Shown here piece after piece: positions 38,844 to 49,258 of a stretch of DNA of 64,000 bases. Each line of letters begins with the position of its first letter. The stretch's first letter is position 1. This DNA is from Jeotgalicoccus meleagridis (lineage in GTDB: Bacteria > Bacillota > Bacilli > Staphylococcales > Salinicoccaceae): assembly GCF_903994045.1 (NCBI RefSeq), contig NZ_CAJEWD010000008.1:246342-310341 (forward strand). The letters are read 5' to 3'. Made by a program: the position numbers and the translations under genes. The notes beneath the pieces are model-generated. The model saw only the letters and a list, made by a program, of their open reading frames with translations, ran no database searches and was not told the DNA's origin.

Positions 38844-39626
38844 CTAATTGAGAGAAGTTTCTATAGAATTTTTCATATACTTAACGAGTGCTTTCACCTT
38901 TGAATATAGTCCTTCCCACTTATCATCACACTCTCCCCGATAGCCTTTTCTAGCTATATCCAGTAAAGTTACATGCTCTTTAGGTAAAAGAGGTATAGCC
39001 CATTCTGCAGCGACATCTTTCGAGGTAATTTCACCAGTAGTCACTGTTTGCCACATTCGAGCTAGGGTTAAAATTACATTACGCTCATCACCTTTTATCC
39101 CCTCAATTAGTTCTGGCAAAGAATCCTTAATTGCTCTTCGAATATCTGTCAAAGGTACGGAGACAAGTATACTTGAAGAATCAGGACCAAATAGAGAAAT
39201 ACTATTCTTTCTTGCTTGTGCTAAAACAATAGCCAAATCAGGATCATAGCTTGGTTCCTGAATTTGTCCATTCTCAAATTCACCCCTGAGCCACTCACCG
39301 TATATAAATTCTCTTTTTGGAGGATATTGCCAAGGGACAACTTCACTCCTATTTATAACCGTAACTTCAAGTGGTCTAACAGAATCCGTATTTCCAATCT
39401 TTCCTGATATAGTCATTAGTCTTTCTGTTAGTTTTTTTCGAGTTAATTGAGGTAAACTATGATTCACGACGACTAGAACATCTACATCGCTGTTAATGCG
39501 TAAACCACCATTTACTGCTGAACCAAATAGATATACTCCAACTATTGAACTTCCAAATAAATCTTTTACGATTTTTAATGTTTGAATCGCTTGATTTGGT
39601 ATTTTTCCGTTAATCAAATTGCTCAT
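38844..39626 (-). CDS. ant(9)-Ia: spectinomycin 9-O-adenylyltransferase ANT(9)
   Basis: 260 residues. The nucleotidyltransferase motif GSAVNGGLRINSDVDVLVV (about 37-55) is followed by the AadA-type C-terminal helical domain. It adenylylates spectinomycin at the 9-hydroxyl. Length and position in a Tn554-type element, between tnpC and erm(A), point to ANT(9)-Ia. AGGTGAAATC precedes the ATG. Confidence 0.93.
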   Translation of the reverse strand: MSNLINGKIPNQAIQTLKIVKDLFGSSIVGVYLFGSAVNGGLRINSDVDVLVVVNHSLPQLTRKKLTERLMTISGKIGNTDSVRPLEVTVINRSEVVPWQYPPKREFIYGEWLRGEFENGQIQEPSYDPDLAIVLAQARKNSISLFGPDSSSILVSVPLTDIRRAIKDSLPELIEGIKGDERNVILTLARMWQTVTTGEITSKDVAAEWAIPLLPKEHVTLLDIARKGYRGECDDKWEGLYSKVKALVKYMKNSIETSLN

Positions 39627-39776
39627 GATTTCACCTCGTTGATTATGTTCATATAAAGTTTATATTGATACTCAATTTACTTACCCTAGATTGGACATAT
39701 ACTTAAATTACTGTTCAATAAAGCTGACCGTTAGCGTTTAAGTACATCCTTTCACAATTTGTCTACAGATTAATAA

Positions 39777-40154
39777 TTATTCTTTATTATACAGATCTCC
39801 ATATAATTTTTGAATTTGGTTCTGTAATTTTTTATTTTCTTTTTCTAATTCCATTACTCTTCTTTTTAAGGTTTTAATAAGGATTTCCTCCGAACGAGAA
39901 CTTTTCTTGGGTTTTGAGACTACATTTGCTGTTATTTGACGCTCACGAAGGGATTCGATTCTTTGCCTAATATCGTGTTCCTTATAAAGCCATGATTTAG
40001 AAACATTAGCTTCCTTTGCTATTGAATTAAAATTAATAACTTTACCTTCAATCGAAAATTTAGAAATCGCTTTGTCTACTTTTTCCCTTGTCTTTTTTGA
40101 TTTCTGCTTCGCCAAACGTACAATTTCTGTTGTATTTCTAACTTGTTTATCCAT
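39777..40154 (-). CDS. tnpC: Tn554 transposition regulator TnpC
   Basis: 125 residues: an N-terminal helix-turn-helix-like region ([18 protein letters not shown]) and a C-terminal coiled coil ([20 protein letters not shown]). In Tn554 TnpC is not essential but affects insertion efficiency and orientation. It starts 6 bp after tnpB. Confidence 0.9.
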
Positions 40155-40160
40155 TGATAA

Positions 40161-42053
40161 TTACCCCGTCAAACTTCCAATGATTTGTTCTAAACGCTCT
40201 TTAACACGGCTATTAGTCTCTACTTGTCTTTGCCATTGTTTATCCTTAGCTATGGCTAATAACTCTTCTGTACGCTCTAACTGTTCTTCGTGCTGTGGTA
40301 AGAATTGCTTACTGGTACAGAAGTGAGTGCAATCTAAGCATGCATTCGCATGTGGACAACCACCTGCTACTACTGGCAATCTACAATAACCATTTGGAAG
40401 CACTTGTGCATTTATATTTTTCTTGAACCATTGAAGCTCTACATCATCGACTTCATTATCTTCATCTAGATCAAGCACATCTCCATTATTGGTAACCAGT
40501 TTTTCCTGAAATTTAGTAAATTCATTTTTTAGAGTTTCATCAAAGATATGAGCGTATCTGCTTGTCATTTCTGGGCTTTCATGCCCCAAAAATTTCTGCA
40601 CAATATGCTGGGGCATCCCGTTGTTAATCATTCTTGTTCCTACTGTATGGCGAAAGGCATGGGCATGGAATCTATAAATCTCACCTGATTTATCCACTAT
40701 ATTTTGCTCATAAGCTAATTTATTTAACTCACCTCTAAATGTTTCTTGTTTTAATGGCGATCCATCTTTTCTTGGAAAGAGGTATTCACTATCTGGAAAT
40801 TCCTCTGAAACTTTATCTTCCCGAACTTTAATAAGTAAAGCTACCTCTTTAGATATTGGAACTATATGCTCCTTTTTCATTTTCCATTGATAATACTTTA
40901 AAAAGAAATCTCCATCTTTGTCCTCTAATAGACAGCCTTTTTTCAAGGTGCACAATTCACTTATCCTCATTCCACATTCTTGAACAATCATAGTCATCGT
41001 AGCTATATATTCGGGTAATTTATCAAGATGACTGTTCAATTGCTCTAGGACGAATTCATCTATAAAGCGTGGTTTTGCTCTTGGTATTTTCGGATAGTCC
41101 TCAGAATAAATTAATATTTTGGAAGGAACATCATCCCATTCTAGCCTAAGAAGGGTACTAAATAGTCCTTCCAATATAGAGATCCTCCCAGTTATTGTAC
41201 TAGGTTTTATTCCCATCATGTTTAGTTCACTTAAATATGCTTCAATTTCCACTCTCGTTAATTGGTGTACTCTCTGAACTTGTTTAAATTTCATGTCCAG
41301 AAAATTAAAGAACTCTTTAAGTCTTTGGGCAATATCACTTACATAGGAAAAGCTATCCACGTTCAATCTCAACTTACAATATCTTTTTACAAGTTGTTTA
41401 AAATATGTATTCCGAAACCCTTTAAAGTTAATTGTATATTCATATTGTGTTGGGTTAACCTTATCATCTGGCAAAGGTAAGTTACGTCTATCCCAAACGT
41501 CTTTATCCCACTCCTCTCCATCAAAATAAAAGTTCTCATAAAACTCCATAAATTGTTTTAGATTAGTAACATAGTAGGAATTAGCTTTTACAGGTGTTTT
41601 TTCTTGATTAGCAGTAATCTTATAATTAGTAGTGGTAATTCTAACACCCCGTTTTGTCAAATAAGTTCTATACTCCGTCATTGCTTTTTCAATAGGAACT
41701 TCAGTAATTGAAGTAATGCTAGGATACTTTAAATCTAAGAAATCTAACATTTTATTAATTACTGTTCCTTTTCTAATCCAGACAGTTTTTGCATTCCATA
41801 TTCCATTGTTTAAATGGTAAAAATAAAAATATTTCAATTCTGTTCTTAACCACAGATTTTTAACACGTTCAAAACGAACCCAACGATTCCTTAAAGCAGG
41901 ATTCTTACTTAATTCTATGGCAGAAGGATGTGGACATTTTCTTATATCCCAACTATTATTAGCCCAAATCCCCTGCATTTCTTCATTCATTACAGCTATT
42001 TTTTTGCTAATCTCACTCTGACTAATAATTTTCCTTTTACTAGAAGCATTCAT
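40161..42053 (-). CDS. tnpB: Tn554 tyrosine recombinase TnpB
   Basis: 630 residues. Tyrosine-recombinase residues are visible: R in [12 protein letters not shown], HxxR in [14 protein letters not shown] in KFLGHES, and Y in TSRYAHI. A C-terminal cysteine-rich stretch ([19 protein letters not shown]) is characteristic of TnpB. It acts with TnpA and overlaps its stop by 4 bp (ATGA). Confidence 0.94.
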   Translation of the reverse strand: MNASSKRKIISQSEISKKIAVMNEEMQGIWANNSWDIRKCPHPSAIELSKNPALRNRWVRFERVKNLWLRTELKYFYFYHLNNGIWNAKTVWIRKGTVINKMLDFLDLKYPSITSITEVPIEKAMTEYRTYLTKRGVRITTTNYKITANQEKTPVKANSYYVTNLKQFMEFYENFYFDGEEWDKDVWDRRNLPLPDDKVNPTQYEYTINFKGFRNTYFKQLVKRYCKLRLNVDSFSYVSDIAQRLKEFFNFLDMKFKQVQRVHQLTRVEIEAYLSELNMMGIKPSTITGRISILEGLFSTLLRLEWDDVPSKILIYSEDYPKIPRAKPRFIDEFVLEQLNSHLDKLPEYIATMTMIVQECGMRISELCTLKKGCLLEDKDGDFFLKYYQWKMKKEHIVPISKEVALLIKVREDKVSEEFPDSEYLFPRKDGSPLKQETFRGELNKLAYEQNIVDKSGEIYRFHAHAFRHTVGTRMINNGMPQHIVQKFLGHESPEMTSRYAHIFDETLKNEFTKFQEKLVTNNGDVLDLDEDNEVDDVELQWFKKNINAQVLPNGYCRLPVVAGGCPHANACLDCTHFCTSKQFLPQHEEQLERTEELLAIAKDKQWQRQVETNSRVKERLEQIIGSLTG

Positions 42054-43135
42054 TTCTTATGCTCCTTTCTCTCGAGGTATTTATTAAACTCATTTTTCAT
42101 ATCCTGATCTGAAAGATGAACATAGGTATTTAACGTTGTCTGAACATGTGCGTGACCTAATCTCTTTTGAACGAACGCAACATCCCATCCTTCCCTAATT
42201 AGCTGCGTTGCGTGAGTGTGGCGAAGCATATGTGATGTAAATTCTATTCCAGTCCTTTTAACTATTCTTCTAACTAGATCAAGAACACTTTGGTACTTTA
42301 GTGGTTTCCCAAAATAGCCTTCTTTTAAGGAAATAAAAACATAATCATGCTCCAATTCCTCACTATACTCATATATCAAGTAATCTGTATAAAGTGACAT
42401 AAGTTCTTTACTCACATGTATTGTTCTTTCCTTCCTTAATTTAATATAAGCTTCATTAACATTAACATCTCTAGGTGTTAAATGGATTTGATTGTCCCAA
42501 GTGACAATATCTTCAAGCCTAAGCGATAACACTTCACCGATTCTTAAACCACCCTCATACATAAGCATTAAAATTAATTTATCTCTTTTCGTATGACAAG
42601 CATCAATAATTTGCTTAACTTCCTTTGATCTCAATGTTCTTATCTGTTTCTTTTTAACCCTTAACTTTAAGACATTCTTTTGGTATCTACCCTTATTAAC
42701 ATGATGTAAAAATCCTTTGAAATTTCTTCCCTTTGCTTGTTTAAATACATCAATTGATTTAAATTCTCCTAATCTACTTAAATAATCAAGAAAACTCATA
42801 ACTACATTTAAAATTGTATTCACTGTCGTTTCTTCTCTTATGGCTTTTTTTGACTGAAGATCAATTACATTTGATGCTGAAGGATATCTCAACCAACCTA
42901 CGAAGTCTGCTAACAACTCAAAGTTAATATCATTAAGAATAACACCTCTCTGTTCCATGAACTCGTACAGCAACTTTAAATGATAGCAGTATGCCTTAAT
43001 GGTATTAGGAGACTTACCAGTATTATCTAAGTATTTAATAAATTTCATTACTGGTTCTATTAGCTGGTATTCTTTATCTAGTAATAAATACAATGGATAC
43101 GGCTTATTCTCCACTTCTATCCTTTGAACCTTCAC
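42050..43135 (-). CDS. tnpA: Tn554 tyrosine recombinase TnpA
   Basis: 361 residues with an N-terminal SAM-like DNA-binding domain and a catalytic domain carrying R in [35 protein letters not shown] and the nucleophile in [10 protein letters not shown]. It is the first gene at the left end of the element and needed for site-specific insertion into radC. Confidence 0.95.
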   Translation of the reverse strand: MKVQRIEVENKPYPLYLLLDKEYQLIEPVMKFIKYLDNTGKSPNTIKAYCYHLKLLYEFMEQRGVILNDINFELLADFVGWLRYPSASNVIDLQSKKAIREETTVNTILNVVMSFLDYLSRLGEFKSIDVFKQAKGRNFKGFLHHVNKGRYQKNVLKLRVKKKQIRTLRSKEVKQIIDACHTKRDKLILMLMYEGGLRIGEVLSLRLEDIVTWDNQIHLTPRDVNVNEAYIKLRKERTIHVSKELMSLYTDYLIYEYSEELEHDYVFISLKEGYFGKPLKYQSVLDLVRRIVKRTGIEFTSHMLRHTHATQLIREGWDVAFVQKRLGHAHVQTTLNTYVHLSDQDMKNEFNKYLERKEHKK

Positions 43136-43268
43136 ATGTTCCCACCTCTTTAAATACTTTAACTACTACAAATTATAAACATTGTTAATTTTTATTTAAA
43201 GTAAAATATCCCTTTAATATCTCCTCTTAAACTACTTTAACTACTATTATTTATTATACTATGGTTAA

Positions 43269-43688
43269 CGGATCTCCACTGGGATGCGAATGTGCGACAA
43301 TGACTGCTGATGCTGAACATTTCAATGCTCTACTATATAAACACTTCGGGTCTACAATACAAGTATTTGTTGAGCCTTTGAAAACCATTTCTGTATGGAT
43401 AATTCTATTTTTTGTATTAAGAAATATCGCATGAAATTCTTCTTGTTCATTTCCTATGAATTTTGGTTTTAAAAAATCATAAGCTTCTTTTGGACTTCTG
43501 ATTTCTTTAATATCTTCTTTAGTGTTATATTCGATAATTGTTTCATGAACAGCGATTAATTTTTCTTTATCTCTTCTTGTGAAATTTTCATTGTTCATGA
43601 AAAATAGTATGTTCAAAACTTCTTTTAGCTCCATTGTTTCTACATACGCCTGGGCTTTCTTGGATAATAACGAATAAATTTTGTGCAT
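43269..43688 (-). pseudogene. radC: 5' fragment of accessory radC
   Basis: About 140 residues of a short RadC/JAB protein ending HSHPSGDP, where the metal-binding motif runs into the transposon end. AGGAGC precedes the ATG at 43688. The N-terminal 60 residues differ from chromosomal RadC, as in plasmid or island versions. The rest lies at 36447-36583. JAB metal residues are split between the fragments, so the protein is inactive. Confidence 0.88.
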
Positions 43689-43716
43689 ATTTAACAGCTC
43701 CTATTTTTTTCTACTA

Positions 43717-43886
43717 CACTCTTTTAATCGAGTGTGTGAATGTATTTTGTTTACGCATCCGTCAATATCAAATTCGAAGCTGATTGCAACACTACCGCAG
43801 GTACACGTAGTGCTTGGTGTTGCAATTAGTAAAGAATTTGATAGGATGCACAAGTAAACAAATACATCTACACACGAGTAAGAGTG
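43717..43886. repeat. large imperfect foldback (about 170 nt)
   Basis: Matched arm blocks occur in mirror order: CACTCTT/AAGAGTG, GTGTGT/ACACAC, ATGTATT/AATACAT, GTTTAC/GTAAAC, ATCC/GGAT, ATCAAATTC/GAATTTGAT, ATTGCAACAC/GTGTTGCAAT and CACTA/TAGTG, with small internal loops. It lies directly upstream of the radC ribosome-binding site. It could be a leader RNA, a single-strand or transfer origin of a former plasmid, or a recombination site. I do not recognise it. Confidence 0.85.
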
Positions 43887-43909
43887 AAGGAACTGAATGG
43901 ATAAAAGAA

Positions 43910-43944
43910 TCGGAATATATCAGACCTAAATCTGATATATTCCG
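43910..43944. repeat. perfect hairpin of about 14 bp
   Basis: CGGAATATATCAGA pairs with TCTGATATATTCCG around a short loop. No clear T tract follows on either strand, so its role as a terminator is doubtful; it may belong to the same structured region as the foldback. Confidence 0.75.
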
Positions 43945-43974
43945 TTTCTCCAATGCATTTCATTTATATTAATT

Positions 43975-44002
43975 AAAAAAGCCCTATCAATATAGATAGA
44001 GC
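43975..44002 (-). terminator. terminator of the type III RM operon
   Basis: Stem GCTCTATC/GATAGGGC with a run of six T on the minus strand, about 130 bp after res. A second hairpin (AAGTTATC with GATAACTT) is at 44003-44026. Confidence 0.75.
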
Positions 44003-44133
44003 TAAGTTATCCTCCCGAGATAACTTTGTAAACAAAATAACTCACAAATGGAGCTAACTTAAATTATATCAGTATTACTTGAATAAGTAATACTCTTTTA
44101 CTATTTCATAAAAAGTGATTATTAATAACCTAA

Positions 44134-47091
44134 TTATTTTAATACTTCTCTAATAATTTGTGCCATCTGTTTGTTCTTTAACTGATCATGAAAATGTACT
44201 TTATATCCTTCTTCTGATAAAAGATCAAATAGTACTCGTGCACTTTCCATTTTTGCACTCTCAACTTTACGTAAACTGTTTTTATCTTCAACATCCTTAG
44301 TCTCAACTATTATGTTTATTTCTTTCTCACCTGTCGGCTTTTTCACGACGTACATAAAGTCTGGACTATACATACCTCCTGTAATAGTCGGAATCGCAAT
44401 ACTATTATTTGGTATTTTTCCATAAACAATCACTTCTTCGATATCGCTCGCCATATTTTTGTATTCAAGAGGCGAGTCAAAAGCAAAAGTATCATATAAA
44501 TATTTAGAACTAGGACTACCTGGTGCTATTTTATTGCCAATGCGTCCCTGTGAGATAGCCTCTCTTGGAGTACCGTCACTGTATGATAAAGCAGTAGATT
44601 TTACTGGTGTATTACTTTTTGTATAATGAAAGCGTCCTTGTAAATTACTATTTCGCCATTCATTAAATTTTTGAATAAAAATGCTTGCTGTATTTTCATT
44701 TATATACTTTTCTGCTAGATCACCATGTCGCTTTACATATTCACACATTCCTTGGTGTATTTTCACTATTGGTATATTCGTGCTCTTCATTATTCTTTTT
44801 AAAAATTCATTATAAGGAATTGAATTAGAAATGATGTATTGAACTCCGGTTTTATTACCAGTTGTCATCGAATGGCCATCACTTTCAATAACTTCACGAG
44901 AGCTAGTCATTACCATATCAGTAAATACTCCTGGCTCTTCAAGTATTGATAAGACTATCTCGTCCATTTCTTGATCAACTTCTTTTTCAAAATACAATAA
45001 ATATCGTTGATTAACTCTCTCCCATAAATCTTTAATTTCATCATATGCACCTTTACGAATTTTTACTGGTTTTACCCTCTTCTTATTACTATCTCGTACC
45101 TTCCCTGTAGCTAATCCTTTTGAAAATTCAGGATAATTTATAAAAAATTCTTCTCTTTTTTCAAGGCTTATATTCATTTTTCTATCAATGTAATTTTTAT
45201 CATACAACTCATCAAATAAGTCATCAGTTGAAACCCCAAGACTTTTTGCTACTTCTGCCAAGTGTTCTTCTGTAATAATCGAACCTTGAGAAATTTCTCC
45301 GTTTATTTGTGCAATTAATTTTTTTGCAAACTCTGATTCAGTAAAATCAACAATATAGTTCAGAAAAAACTCCTCATTAGATATACGGTTGCCATTCTCA
45401 TCAACAGGTAGACGTAGACCACGACCTACTTCTTGTAATTTACTGTTTTCACTTCCACTTGATCTCAGTTTTGTAATTGTAAAAACATTGGGGTTATCCC
45501 AACCTTCTTTTAATGTCCACTTAGAGAATAAAAACCGCAGTGTATTTGGAGTACCATCTTCATTTTTAAAAGATAGTAACTGTTTTTTGCCATATAATAT
45601 AGTTTGTACTTGTTGACCTATAGCCTCATCAGAATCATTGTTATCTCGTGAAAAATATCCCGCATGACAGGCTGATATATCATCTAAACTTGCTTCTAAA
45701 TATGATTTATATTCCTGTTCATACTCTGTTAGTTTAGATAATTCTTTTTCTATCCGTTCTATTAATAATTTTTCAAAAGTTTCCAATATATAAGGTTTTT
45801 TTTCTTCGTCAGATTCTCGATATGAAGTTATATCATCAATAAAGAATAAAGCTAATGTTTTTATTTTAAAATTACGTTCTGAAAAATTGATTCTTTCTGT
45901 TTCGAAATGTCTATCTAATGCTAAGCGCATCATCTGTTCTTGATATGAAGTCATATAAATATCAACATCGAGTTCTTCTCCAACTTGCTTTTCAATTCCA
46001 TTTGAGAAAACCACATATGATTTTCCAATACCATCTATGGTTATACCTTCAAAAGCTTCATGAATAATGGATAAAGAATCTCCTTTTTTAAGAGTGGAGG
46101 TTTTTGTCTTGTGATTCTTTTTTAGAAATTGTATATTAATCGACTCTTTATTTTTTATTGACATTATCTTTATTTTCTCTGCTGACTTTGAAACAGGATC
46201 AAAATGCTCTTTTGTGACACCCTTTATTAAATTTAAATTAAATGAGTCACAAGCATTTAAATCATAAAGAAGATTTTGATAGTCTTTTGTATGAGTACTT
46301 TTATTTTTGTTACTACCAGCTTTATTAGGGAAAGTTGCACCATATCTTATAATACTTTGAGGATTAATTTCATTCTCTATAACTTTATATGCTTTCTGGT
46401 CACGAGAAAAACGATGTGGTTCATCGATAATGACGAATGGTTTTGTTGCTTTTAAAGCATCAAAAGGTCTATAAAATCCTTCAGTACCGTAATCATAATC
46501 ATCACGGCTCAAAAGTCCATTTTTTCTAACAACTAATAACTGCATATTCACCAAAAGAACATGAATTTTATTACTATTTTGAGATGAACCTCTTACAAAT
46601 TCACTTACAACACTTGGAAAATATGAACGCCCTTTTTTTTTGTTTTTTGGAGATTCTAATACGCCAACTTCAATTTCCGTACCGTAACCATTCACATCTC
46701 TAAAATGTCTTTTAGAATATTCATCTTTTAAAAAGTTGGCTGTCCCTGCCTTAATAGCTAAAGAAGGAACAGCAATAATAAATTTATTAATCCCATATTT
46801 TTTATGAAGTTCATACATCATGTGTGTATATACGTATGTTTTACCTGTACCAGTCTCCATTTTTATATCTAAATTCAAACTTTTATCAACTGGCGTAAAT
46901 CCTCTGTATAATGGTGGTAATTTTTTTTGTATTTCATTAATATTCTTTTTAATATTATTATCAAAAAGTGAAATTGTAGGGTTTTCAAAATATCGAGTAG
47001 GAGAGTCTATTTGTACACCTTTAAATACATCACTAATTAAATCTATCGGTTTTTGTTGATGAGATAACCCACGGTCTAAAATTAACTCCAT
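44134..47091 (-). CDS. res: type III restriction endonuclease subunit Res
   Basis: 985 residues. The helicase core has Walker A METGTGKTYVYTHMMYEL (about 77-94), DEAD-like IIDEPHRF (about 222) and motif VI VGRGLRLPVDENG. A PD-(D/E)XK-type nuclease core is visible near the C-terminus: PDFMYVV then VETKD. Res needs the Mod subunit for DNA recognition and ATP-dependent cleavage. It is full length and starts 14 bp after mod behind AAGGAGGATTTTCA. With mod frameshifted, cleavage is expected to be off. Confidence 0.92.
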   Translation of the reverse strand: MELILDRGLSHQQKPIDLISDVFKGVQIDSPTRYFENPTISLFDNNIKKNINEIQKKLPPLYRGFTPVDKSLNLDIKMETGTGKTYVYTHMMYELHKKYGINKFIIAVPSLAIKAGTANFLKDEYSKRHFRDVNGYGTEIEVGVLESPKNKKKGRSYFPSVVSEFVRGSSQNSNKIHVLLVNMQLLVVRKNGLLSRDDYDYGTEGFYRPFDALKATKPFVIIDEPHRFSRDQKAYKVIENEINPQSIIRYGATFPNKAGSNKNKSTHTKDYQNLLYDLNACDSFNLNLIKGVTKEHFDPVSKSAEKIKIMSIKNKESINIQFLKKNHKTKTSTLKKGDSLSIIHEAFEGITIDGIGKSYVVFSNGIEKQVGEELDVDIYMTSYQEQMMRLALDRHFETERINFSERNFKIKTLALFFIDDITSYRESDEEKKPYILETFEKLLIERIEKELSKLTEYEQEYKSYLEASLDDISACHAGYFSRDNNDSDEAIGQQVQTILYGKKQLLSFKNEDGTPNTLRFLFSKWTLKEGWDNPNVFTITKLRSSGSENSKLQEVGRGLRLPVDENGNRISNEEFFLNYIVDFTESEFAKKLIAQINGEISQGSIITEEHLAEVAKSLGVSTDDLFDELYDKNYIDRKMNISLEKREEFFINYPEFSKGLATGKVRDSNKKRVKPVKIRKGAYDEIKDLWERVNQRYLLYFEKEVDQEMDEIVLSILEEPGVFTDMVMTSSREVIESDGHSMTTGNKTGVQYIISNSIPYNEFLKRIMKSTNIPIVKIHQGMCEYVKRHGDLAEKYINENTASIFIQKFNEWRNSNLQGRFHYTKSNTPVKSTALSYSDGTPREAISQGRIGNKIAPGSPSSKYLYDTFAFDSPLEYKNMASDIEEVIVYGKIPNNSIAIPTITGGMYSPDFMYVVKKPTGEKEINIIVETKDVEDKNSLRKVESAKMESARVLFDLLSEEGYKVHFHDQLKNKQMAQIIREVLK

Positions 47092-47105
47092 TGAAAATCC
47101 TCCTT

Positions 47106-48275
47106 CTAATAACGCACATCAAAGTTTATATTTAAATTCTTCTCTGTATTTCTCAATCTTTTTAAATTTACTTTTAAAGATTCAAGTTCACTCCAAGTGA
47201 AGCTATATCCAAAGAGAACTACATTCTCAGGATTAAAGCTTCCCGATGTTTCATATTTAACTACTATTTCTTCAATTGCTTCTTTTGTGAGTTCTGGATT
47301 AATCAGATAGAGATGCTTGTCTTTATAATAACCTTCATACCCTGCAAAATTAATTTTATTAATTTTCGTTGTTAAACCATAACCATCACTATTTAACCAA
47401 GTTGAAAGTACTGTCGATAATCCAAATTCATCCAACAAACTTTTATCAACAAATAGTTTATTTTCATCTGAATCAAATTTATTCATTTTATCTATTGCAT
47501 TGGACGTTGGTTTTTTCAGAGTATAATGTTTGAAACCAAAGTCCGCTTTAACATCTTTATACTTATTTTTTATATTTTTTGCTGCTCTTATGATTCGTTC
47601 TCTACCTATTTCATCAACAGTTCTATAACCATTTTTATAAGCTGCTGTTTTTGGTTTTACCTCTTCATCAAGTTGAACCATAATGAATTTTCTATTTTCA
47701 TTATCTATTGCATTCTTTCTCATGACTGAGTGAGCTGTCGTAGCACTACCTGAGAAAAAATCAACAATTATATCGTTTGCATTACTTCCTATAGTAATTA
47801 TTCGATCTACTAAGTCGACTGGTTTTGAAGTTTCAAAAACTTTCTCTCCGTCAAATAAAGTTTTGATATCTCTAGTAGCTTTTTTATTTCCCTCTAAATT
47901 TTCCCAATAAAATTCGTGATCTTCTATTTCTTCTTTCCAAACAAAATCTTTCCAGATGTTTCCGGGAGCTTTTCTTCGATTTTCTAAATAATACTTTTGA
48001 TAAGGATGCCAAGTTAACTCACCTTGAATTTTCGTTTTTTTCCATTTTAAGAATCCATCTTCTTCTAGCTGAAGTGCAGAGTTCTTAGAACAAATCCATC
48101 TACTTTCATATCCCGTTGGCCCTATTGGAAAAACTTCTGTGCCATCAGGTGCAGTTAAAGAGTAGTACATAGTTGGTCTATCTTCTATCTTCTCCACCTG
48201 TTCTTCTAAGTGATCTTGTAAGGTAACGACTGCCATCATCATCTTTTTCATTGTAAATTTTCGAGTCTTCCTCAT
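47106..48275 (-). pseudogene. mod: 3' part of frameshifted type III methyltransferase mod
   Basis: This frame carries the C-terminal two-thirds of Mod. Meaningful homology starts near DRPTMYYSLTAPDGTEVFP; the earlier residues are out of frame. Methyltransferase motif I (VDFFSGSATTAHSVM) comes after the catalytic motif in the other fragment, the order of beta-class N6-adenine enzymes. The target-recognition region lies in between. It lacks its own start signal, so it is probably not made. Confidence 0.88.
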
Positions 48276-49065
48276 TCATAGGCAACCCGTTAATAACTAA
48301 TGATGGTAAGTCCCTAGCATAAACAAGTATATAATCTATCTCATTTACTAGACCGTCAAATCCTCCGCCTGTTGGAGTGCCTGTTGCACGAGAAATAGTT
48401 GTTAAGAAATTATTCTCACCAAAAATATCATCACATAATAATTTTAAGTTTGCTTGTTCGTTATCATCAATCGATATGAAGATAACCCCGTCTTTAGTTA
48501 ATAAATCTCTAGCAAGTTGTAATCTTGGATACATAAACATAAGCCAAGCTGAATGCGAAGCTGAACCTCTTTTTGTTAAATCCAAGATTCTTTGGGCTTG
48601 TTCTTCGTAAATACTTAATTTTTCTGATAACTCATTAACATTAAAATTAAAGTCATCGTTGTACACAAAACCATCAGAACCAGTATTATAAGGTGGATCT
48701 ATGTAAACACATTTTACTTTATCTGAATAAGATTTTAGTAGGTGTTTTAGTCCATCTAGGTTATCACCAGTAATATATATATTTTCACTTTCTTCATTTT
48801 CTTCTGTTGAATTATGATTCTCGTTTGGCACAATTACACTGTCTGTATTTAAAGTAGCTAATAATCTAGCATAGTTTTTCCCTAAAAATTTTAGTTCATA
48901 ACCTTCTTGCACCATTGATATATCATCACTTAAGTATTCTTTAAATCTTTCAATATCAAATGACCCGTCAGTATCGAAACAAGCAGGAAAATGTTCTTTT
49001 AGAACTGTAATTTCTCTCTCATGGGCTTTTAGATAATCATTTTTATTTATTTCATATCTGTTCAT
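48178..49065 (-). pseudogene. mod: 5' part of frameshifted type III methyltransferase mod
   Basis: The ATG at 49065 follows AAGGAG with good spacing. About 295 residues follow, including the catalytic CVYIDPPYNTGSDGF (about 130-145), and end in GGEDRR followed by a stop. Removing one copy of the 7-bp repeat at 48179-48192 joins this frame to the 3' part as GGEDRPTMYY, giving a protein of about 650 residues. So the gene is disrupted by a single small duplication and is otherwise intact. Confidence 0.9.
48179..48192. repeat. 7-bp tandem duplication causing the mod frameshift
   Basis: TATCTTC occurs twice in a row on the plus strand (AGAAGAT-type repeat on the coding strand). One copy keeps mod open; two copies shift the frame and bring a stop within a few bases. 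Confidence 0.9.
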
Positions 49066-49258
49066 TGTCTTCACTCCTTGGATATAAAACTATATATTTT
49101 AGACTTTCCTCAATAGAATAATCTATAAGTTTTTAAAGTTAATTTAAATAGTATAACTCTTGCTCATAGTCAGAGGCACCTTTTCAAAATTAATCATGGC
49201 TTATAAGTTTTTGCCATTTCAAATTTATTCATCTCTTTTTGAAGCATTTTTCCAAAAA

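Larger units (their letters stand above)
36584..43268 (-). mobile_element. Tn554-type transposon
   Basis: A segment of about 6.7 kb carries, in the order and sizes of Tn554, tnpA (361 aa), tnpB (630 aa), tnpC (125 aa), ant(9) (260 aa), erm(A) (243 aa) and a methyltransferase gene. It interrupts radC, the known att554 target. Tn554 inserts site-specifically using two tyrosine recombinases and makes no target duplication. The radC reading frame breaks at about 36581-36588 on one side and 43265-43273 on the other; ends are given to within a few bases. Confidence 0.93.

Noticed and set aside
47106-49065. Programmed ribosomal frameshift in mod
   Set aside because: No slippery heptamer is seen at the shift; a 7-bp tandem duplication explains it directly.
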